DNA of 64,000 nucleotides, taken from contig JAPEVC010000073.1 in the NCBI GenBank assembly GCA_027946555.1, positions 62,001 through 126,000 of the forward strand, read 5' to 3'. The DNA comes from Gnomoniopsis sp. IMI 355080. Taxonomy: Eukaryota; Ascomycota; Sordariomycetes; Diaporthales; Gnomoniaceae. The notes beneath the pieces are model-generated. The model worked only from the letters and a program-made list of their open reading frames with translations, did not search any database and had not been told where the DNA came from. How positions within the stretch are numbered: position 1 is the stretch's first letter; every line of letters starts with the position of its first letter. The position numbers were made by a program, and so were the translations under genes. Of this stretch, positions 56,906 to 64,000 are shown one piece after another.

Positions 56906-58414
56906 ATGCCTTCCATTCAGGACTCCAACGGTGAGAACGGCACTAAGCCGGTCGACCATGGCCTCGTTGTCCCTGTCCCCGATGAGAGCGGCGAGGGAGC
57001 TATCGAAGTTCCAGCAACTAGGTCATCTGTGGCCGAGGGCGCAAAGTATATGCACAACCTGAGCGCTGTCCCCTCAATGAAGGACCGGAGAGGCTCTCGG
57101 AATTCATTCGGTGCTTCCCTGCCGATTCCCAGGCGAGCCTCGAGGCAATCTCGTCTCTCAACCGTCTCCTACGCTGATAATGGCCGGCCCGTCCGGCCAG
57201 GCATGCCCGCGATCCAGCCCACGCGAGCTCTATTGGCGTCCCAAGTCCAGACTATCGAGACCGAGAAGGTCAAGAAGGCCAAGAACATGGCCTTCGCCTT
57301 CGACATCGATGGTGTCTTGGTTCACGGTGACCGCCTGATTCCAGAGGGCAGGAAGGCTCTCGAGATCTTGAACGGAGAGAACGAGCTGGGCATCAAGATC
57401 CCCCACATTTTGTAAGTTCTTATTACTGTTCCTCACATTCTGTGATCCTGTATAGGGATGAGATGCTGACAATTCTCCAGCCTTACGAACGGTTCCGGTA
57501 AGCCGGAGCAGCCTCGCTGCGAGCAGCTTACAAAGATTCTCGGCCAGCCTGTCAACGTCGACCAGTTCATTCAATCTCACACTCCCATGTCTGCGCTCTC
57601 TGAATACTACAAGACGGTTCTAGTGGTCGGTGGCGAGGGCTACAAGTGCCGGGAGGTCGCCGAGCAATACGGCTTCAAGGACATCGTCGTGCCCAACGAC
57701 ATTGTTGCTTGGGACCCTTCGATTGCCCCTTACCGGGTGTTCACCGACGCAGAGCGCGCGACCTCGCGGCCCCGCGACTTCGGCAAGGTCAACATTGAGG
57801 CCATCTTGGTGTTCAGCGACAGCCGTGACTACGCCACCGACATGCAGATTATCATGGATCTGTTGCAATCTGAGAACGGCCGTCTTGGCACAAGAGCCAA
57901 GGACCCCGTCTCGCAGCGCATCCCCATCTACTTCAGTCAGGGTGACTTGCTCTGCCCCAGCGAGCACCCCTACCCTCGCATGTCTCAGGGTGCATTCCGC
58001 ATTGGCCTCGAGGCCATGTACAAGGCCCTGACTGGCGAAGACCTCGAGCGTGTCGTCTACGGTAAGCCTGAGATGGCCACCTACAAGTACGCCGACGAGG
58101 TTATGGCGAGCTGGATGGGCGAGCTTCACGGCGAGGAGAGGCTGCCAAAGAACATCTACATGGTTGGCGACAACCCTGCCTCAGACATCATCGGTGGAAA
58201 CATGTACGGCTGGAACACCTGCCTGGTGCGGACTGGTGTGTTCCAGGGCGGTGACAATGATGAGAACAACCCCGCCAACTTTGGCGTCTTCCCCAACGTT
58301 CTTGAGGCTGTCAAGACTGCCCTTCGCAAGGAGTTGGGTGACGATTTCAAGATGCACTTTGACGAGAGCATGAACCCTCTTCACGCCGAGGGCAACCACG
58401 CCATCGAGGTTTGA
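56906..58414 (+). CDS. HAD superfamily subfamily IIA hydrolase (CECR5/HDHD5-like)
   Basis: Two exons: 56906-57411 and 57481-58414. The intron is 69 nt (GTAAGT...CAG, phase 2), giving 479 residues. The first ~125 residues are Ser/Pro/Arg-rich and may hold a targeting or regulatory region. HAD motif I is FDIDGVLVHG with nucleophile Asp133 and Asp135. Motif II is LTNGSGKP right after the splice, and motif IV is MVGDNPASDIIGGN near residue 410. The large C2-type cap between them fits subfamily IIA, as in NagD and human CECR5, a mitochondrial protein of unknown substrate. It is probably a phosphatase acting on a small phosphorylated metabolite. GC-rich third codon positions suggest good expression. 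Confidence 0.92.
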
Positions 58415-59312
58415 GCTCGTCTGTGACGGTCTATCTTCCTTGATCTTCTGGATTCTTTCTTCTTTTTGGGCTCTGGCGTTTACGGGCATCGGTATACCGG
58501 TTATGGGGTTACAATTTACCTATAGAGATAGATGTTGTTCAAGATGAACACCTGCATCTGCATGGAAAGCCAAGATTTATGATATAGACTATATGCTTAG
58601 ATTTCAGTATTCTAACGAGCATTTACAAACACAACTTGCCGTCACATTGCCGGCTTTCGTGTTATTACCCGCACCGTGAAAAATGTTGCAAGCCTATGCA
58701 CTGCTGAAAACGCACAATTAATTCTCAAATGCAGCATCCGGACAGCATCCCACAACATTCCCCAACGAAGACAGATCAGTATCGCTTGGATTTACACAAT
58801 CTATCCAAGTTGCGCTCGAAGTATCAGCAAGTTGGGCACAGTCTTTGAGACTTGTTCCAATGCGCCGTTCACATTCAAAGGAGTTCCATATCAACCCACT
58901 TTCGTAGTAATGCGCAGGCCTTGGATACACTTCTCGTCACGGCCTTGTCTCATCGTGACTTACCTATTCGCATCGGAGGACCCTTGAATGATTATCTAGG
59001 TACCTAAGTTGGGTTTGTTTCTCTGATCCCGACACTGTTGATAACTTGACTTGAAGGTCCGACCCAAAGTCGGATGAGACTGAAAACCCTCACTGCTCAT
59101 TGTCGATGAATTATCTGCACGCAGCATTTGAACGGGCTGGTAGAGTGAGCCAATTTCACACAATCCCGAGACATTTCAGACAGCAGACTACGGTAATTGG
59201 TAGGCGATCGTGGACTAGTGGTGGGTATCATTGCATAATTTAGTTCTACGATGTGATATTTTACTCGAGTCTCTGCGAAAACAACCATAAACTCCCCTCA
59301 TGAGCCATTCAC
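58415..59312. other. Convergent 3' intergenic region
   Basis: About 0.9 kb between two gene tails. It holds TAGGTACCTA at 58997-59006 and no gene. Confidence 0.6.
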
Positions 59313-61252
59313 TCATGCCCGCGCGCCCAGGTCGTACTTTGTGCCCCTCAGAGCCCCAGCTGGGCCCCGACTCAGATCAATCTGATCCAAAGCCAACATT
59401 CCATTGGGACGTCCGGCTCTTGAGCTGTAGATGCGGAATCCGATAAAGGCAAGGCCGACGATCGGGATGGTGATGTAGCTGGCAAAGAAGTCCGCAACGC
59501 TGAAAGTGCCAATAAAGGCAGTGAAGCCATTGAAGAACAAAATGATGCAGAACATTAAAATGCAGACCCAAGCCATGTATGGCTGCCCATATCCTCGGAA
59601 TGGGAGGTTACGACGGTCGATGCCTTGAACATCGAGCGCACCCTTGAAGCGAATGAAGCAAATGCAGATGGCTGTCCATGAGATCAGAGAGCTCAACGCC
59701 GAAAGGTTCGACAGCCAAGTGAAGGCAGTGCTGGAGCCATTAGACACCGACATGAAGGAGAGCAGCCCAAAGCACAGAGCCACCACGACTCCCATGTAAG
59801 GCGTGCCGACCTTGCTAGTCTTCAGGAAGACCTTGGGCATGGATCCCTGTTTGGCTAGGGCCATCATGGTACGAGATAGAGCATAGGCGTTTTCGTTTCC
59901 GGATGACAGCGCGGAGGTCATGACAATAGCGTTAATGACGGAAGGGAGGACCTTGACACCAGTCTGCTGGCAAATGACGACAAATGGCGATGAGGCTGCT
60001 GTGTCGCCTCCAGCGCTGACGGCACTGATGAGCTCCGGGGAGTTCTGGCTGACGTTGACGCCGATGATGATAACCGCGGTGACATACAATCCCACGATTC
60101 GGTAGAATACAGTCTTGGTGGCGGCCTTCATGGTCTTGCGAGGGTTGTGAGCCTCACCGGCGATAACACCGATCGACTCGACGCCACCGTACGCGAAAGC
60201 CGCCTGGGTGAGGACTTTCCAAAAACCCAAGAAGCGAGCAGTCTTGACGGGCGTCACGTTCAGGAAGTCGTCGTTCCAGGGCTCTTCACGCCAATACTTG
60301 CCACCAGTGTACACTATTAATTGATTAGCTGCTGTAGAAACAAAGGTAACGAGTTGCATCGGTATGCGTAGACTCACCTCCATTGATACCACCAGTGTTC
60401 GCAACGATACCAAAGATGATGAGGCCGACGAGAAGGGCCACCTTCAGGCAGGCAAACCAGAACTCGATTTCACCGTAGTATTTGACTCCGAGGAAGTTTG
60501 TTGCGATGCACAAAACCAAGAACACCGCGATGTAAATAGCAAGCTATCGTTTTAGAGTTAGCAGGTATAATCATACCGATATGCGTGCGTCCGTGTAGGG
60601 TGTCCGGGGGAATTGCAAGCAATGCAATGACAAAGACTCCGACATACGTGTGAGCTGCTTTCATCCCAAAATCCTATCATGAGGCCAATCGCAGTGATTT
60701 CCGTTGGTACCGTGAACCCAGTCAAGAGCACGTAATTTATACCCATGGCGAAACCCATCTCTGGGGAGACATATCTGTTACCCATCTCGATAAAACCGCC
60801 GATGTTAGGTGCGAACACAGTCCTGAATAGCAAGAGCACATTAGCATGGTATTTCAATCCAACGCATCCCTAAGCAGATTTAGGACTTACATTTCACCCA
60901 GACCGTACATCATCATACCGACCAGGCATCCGACAATAGTGTAACCGAGGAAAAAGCCGACCGGTCCTCCATTTGAAAGAGCTGCGCCAGATCCCAAGAA
61001 GAGGCCCGTTCCAATCGTGCCTGCAATCGCAATCATGGAAACATGGCGAGGTTTGAGATCACGCTTGGTGCCGAATTCTCCCTTGTGCGTATCCTCGGAC
61101 TCGTTCAACACTGTTGGGTCTTCGTATACCCGGCCATCTTGACTTGAGATGACTGGTTGCAAGACGGCGACGGTCTCCTTCTCCTTCTTGGTGCTGTCCT
61201 CGTCCGATGCCCTGGGGTCGGACGAGCTACGGCTGATGCCGAACATCGCCAT
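59313..61252 (-). CDS. Amino-acid permease (APC superfamily, AAT/YAT type)
   Basis: Four exons on the minus strand: 61252-60891, 60822-60648, 60543-60378 and 60313-59313. The introns are 68, 104 and 64 nt, giving 567 residues. All junctions keep frame, and the first splits an ATG codon. A cytoplasmic N-terminus of about 75 residues leads to the hallmark GTIGTGLFLGSG in helix 1. GEIEFWFACLKV in helix 5/6, the FAYGGVESIGVIAGEA substrate-proximal block and twelve hydrophobic segments follow. These are proton symporters for amino acids at the plasma membrane. The second intron reads as a hydrophobic segment in another frame, and including it would duplicate a helix; the GTATGT donor and TAG acceptor with a TGCTAAC branch give the family-consistent junction. 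Confidence 0.93.
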
Positions 61253-64000
61253 GGTTGATGTTCGTTCTCCGGGGTGGGGGGGGGAGAGACAGTGAACCCA
61301 AAAGCGTGATGGAAGGAGGATGAACAACTGTCGAGTTCAACGGGCAAAAGAAAGTGATGCAAAGAACGATGGTCAATGCTTGCCCAACACTGCGTGCAGG
61401 GAGGGTGATATATAAAACACTCGAGGATCTCGGCTGGACATTCTCGGTTGGATCAGTATGTCCTTTTGGATCCAGGGTGTTAGTCCATCGAAATTGAATT
61501 CAGCCTTACACCGAGCCCTGCCCCGTTTCTGGACCAATAAGGGTTCAACAAAGGAGCTGGGAGTGCCCATGTTTGTCAAAAGCCTTAGGTCAAGATCAGT
61601 CTCTACAGCCCTCGAGCGAGGCCCTGATAGCGGCGCATGATAGCCAGAAACGGAATGACCGTGTCATTTAGCCCGGATGCATGGCTTGGCAAATCGGGAT
61701 ATGGGGGAACATGGGGAATCGCTGTTATCGCGGGGAAATAACGGACCCAGCGTTCTCGTGTGTCAAGCTGATTTGTGACAGTCTCGCAGGTCATTGCCGT
61801 CTAACTACCTTAGATAGGTATTTACATAGCATTGCAAAGTCTTCAATGCAGTAATGGGGTAGGTATGATACGAAGTATGTAGCTTCGAATTTTGCTTTTC
61901 AAAGAGAATTCAATACTAAGACATTGTTTGGCCGCAAAGATTTTAGTTCAACATACGACGTGCTCAAACCTAGCTATTACCGGCCAATTTTTTCTTATCT
62001 CTGGCCCGGTCAAACTGAGTCGCGGCCTGGCTGGTGGTTTCATAACGGCCAAATATCTTGTTGGTTGCGCAACAATTCGACCGATCTCTTATCTTGGTTC
62101 AGAACAAAGTGGGACCGCTTCCCCATTACCAACAAGCTCACCTAATGCATTTTACCACGCTTGCGGCTGTCGTCTCTTGGCGACTGCTTGCACACGCTCA
62201 ACATCGTAGCTGATCGCGTGACTGACTCGTCTTGCAATGTAAGCAGCATTGTGTATTGAAATGTTGGATATTTCTGGTACAAATGAAACGTCGCGGGCTG
62301 TCAGCCACAATTGCTACCAGGTTTTACGGTGTTGACTATACTATGTATAGCGGAGTGTCTCTTCATAATTGTTTGTTACAGGGACCGCCCAGGTCAGGCA
62401 CACGGTTCAACGAAGATGCTTCACCATTGATCAGCAGCCATTGGTCTTTCTGTAGATACTATGTAGCGTGATTTATTCTTGGGATACGGGGTATGAAAGC
62501 TGATGCTGGCGGCTTTGTTGGGCCGTAGCGTTGCACGCCGAGGGTCCTGACTGAACTGGCGGCCTCGCCGAGATATTGCGGATTGAAACAAGCTCAGCCA
62601 AGCAGCTTTACTTAGCATAAGCGGTTGATCCCGGAGACAAGATCTCACATATCACGTAGTGTACCTGTTTTCCAGAATTTGCCTCCATTGCTTGGCATCG
62701 GCACAGGTGTGCCTGAAAAAATTAGTGTGAGCAGTCTCCAGTGCCATTGTAGGTATTCTGTGCACTTTGATAGTGGCGTTCGGTAAGCGAGGTTGACGAC
62801 GAATCATTGATGGATGACTTGGACTTGTGTCTGGAGGCGACACGTATTTGGTATTTCAGCGCTTGTATCGGCCGCAGCTCTCCGCTTCCACTATGTTTGT
62901 TTTAACCTTTTACTTTTTCCCTTCAATAGATAGCGGATGAAACTCAGTTGCAGTGATCGAGAACTCTAAGTGGCGATAACACACGAACCCACTGGCAGAA
63001 GGGTGTAACTTGGAAATTGATACTTTGGGCCATGCTTCAATGGTGCGCCATTCTGATACTACTGGAGTCAGGCGTCAACTATTTGAACAAATGCAATGGC
63101 CCCGATCTCATGGAGACTGTCGTGGAGCCTGCTGTACAAAACATCCTTTAGGAAGGGAGGGGGGGAGTAACCATTTCAGCATGTTGAGTTCGTACCAAGT
63201 CGAGGGGTCGTAGTTACGAAGTGGCAACGCGGCTACTCATTTAGCAGCATTAGAACTGGCCGATTACCCGCATTGCGCATTGCGACCTCCGACGGTTGAT
63301 TGGAGGATAGCTCTTATCTCTAACACCAACCGCCACCGCCCCCCCCCCCAACGGGGACCCATCGCTATTCACTGTAGTTGGCTTCAAATACAATCTGAGT
63401 CGTATGGTAAATGGGTGCTATGTATCTAAGAAGATCAAGCAAGCAGCAAGCTGCTTCGTTTGCTTAATGAGATTTGCTCAATGAGCCCTCAACTCATCTG
63501 ATTTTCCGAGTAAGACGGTGTCAATGTTGAGCAACCGTCACTCTTCTGTATTCGCTAGTGTAAAAGAACTTTAACTAGCGAATTGTTTTTGCACAAAGCC
63601 TTTAGTAATTCCTTGGAGATGGTTGATTTGTCAGTCTGTCTGATTCGACAGAGGTGACTGGCAGCACCCAAAGAAGGGGTTAAGAACTGCCTTGAAAACT
63701 GGCTCCCATACTGCAACTCCGACCAACAGAGTCCTGAGCTGGAAAAAAGGAGCAAATAATCTCCTGAATCTCAGCATGATCCACCAGCTGAATGACCAGG
63801 CAGACTACTCACAGTACCTCAATGCGCCATACTCACAACCGTACCTACCTAGGTATTCATTGTCCACCCTGCGCAGCAATCGAAAATGCAGATGCTCACT
63901 TACAGGTTGTCAGGCTCTCATAAATCAAGGAATTTGAATATCAACTAATCCGTTCATCGCCCTTAATCCGATTGCGCTTAGTAATGACACTAAATAAAGC
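61253..64000. other. Promoter of the amino-acid permease and gene-free right end
   Basis: The first 200 bp are the permease leader and promoter; a TATATA element on the minus strand lies about 160 bp upstream of its ATG (61409-61414). G/C homopolymers are at 61276-61284 and 63339-63349. TACCTAGGTA lies at 63846-63855. No gene is visible in the remaining 2.5 kb. Confidence 0.55.
61409..61417 (-). promoter_or_regulatory. Candidate TATA element of the amino-acid permease gene
   Basis: TTTTATATA read on the minus strand, about 160 bp upstream of the ATG at 61252. Its position fits a fungal core promoter; the transcription start is not known. Confidence 0.4.

Noticed and set aside
60640..60664. 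Apparent frameshift in the amino-acid permease after helix 4
   Set aside because: A GTATGT...TAG intron joins the conserved blocks in frame, so no mutation is needed.

Overview
This is a nuclear segment from a filamentous ascomycete (Pezizomycotina; Sordariomycetes is my best guess from gene families and intron style). Genes are spaced one by one on both strands. They carry short GT-AG introns, mostly 50-110 nt, with CTAAC/CTGAC-like branch points. There is one intron-containing eukaryotic tRNA and no bacterial operon structure. I assembled 16 intact protein-coding gene models, two that look inactivated, one putative orphan exon and one tRNA.

Layout. The left 19.5 kb is gene-poor. It holds a putative orphan exon (285-617, -), a MARVEL-type membrane protein (4794-5258, -), a 107-aa zinc-ribbon microprotein (9322-9711, +), an alpha/beta hydrolase (12943-13947, -) and a second, related 75-aa zinc-ribbon microprotein (16764-17062, +). 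From 19.5 to 33 kb lie a tyrosine phosphatase (+), a Bot1p/mS45-type mitochondrial ribosomal protein (-), a type 2 glycosyltransferase with a stop codon in place of the Trp of its QxxRW motif (+), a tannase/feruloyl esterase (-), a cAMP-receptor-like GPCR (+) and a frameshifted MFS transporter (+).

From 34 to 51 kb there is a set of nitrogen-acquisition genes: an AzgA-type purine permease (+), tRNA-Arg(ACG), an RNase H1 hybrid-binding/viroplasmin-domain protein (-), an amadoriase/sarcosine-oxidase-like FAD enzyme (-), a Zn(II)2Cys6 regulator (+), a DAL5-like anion:cation symporter (-) and a 1340-aa 5-oxoprolinase/hydantoinase (+). The last four form two divergent promoter pairs. This suggests (inference) a regulated module that takes up and breaks down cyclic-amide or glycated-amine nitrogen. 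The right end has a DUF1993 protein (+), an aldo-keto reductase (-), a HAD-IIA/CECR5 hydrolase (+) and an amino-acid permease (-), then 2.7 kb without a recognisable gene.

The most notable non-genic signal is the palindrome TACCTAGGTA. It occurs exactly at least eight times, and its rotated form TAGGTACCTA at least three times, all between genes. Less than one copy is expected by chance in 64 kb.
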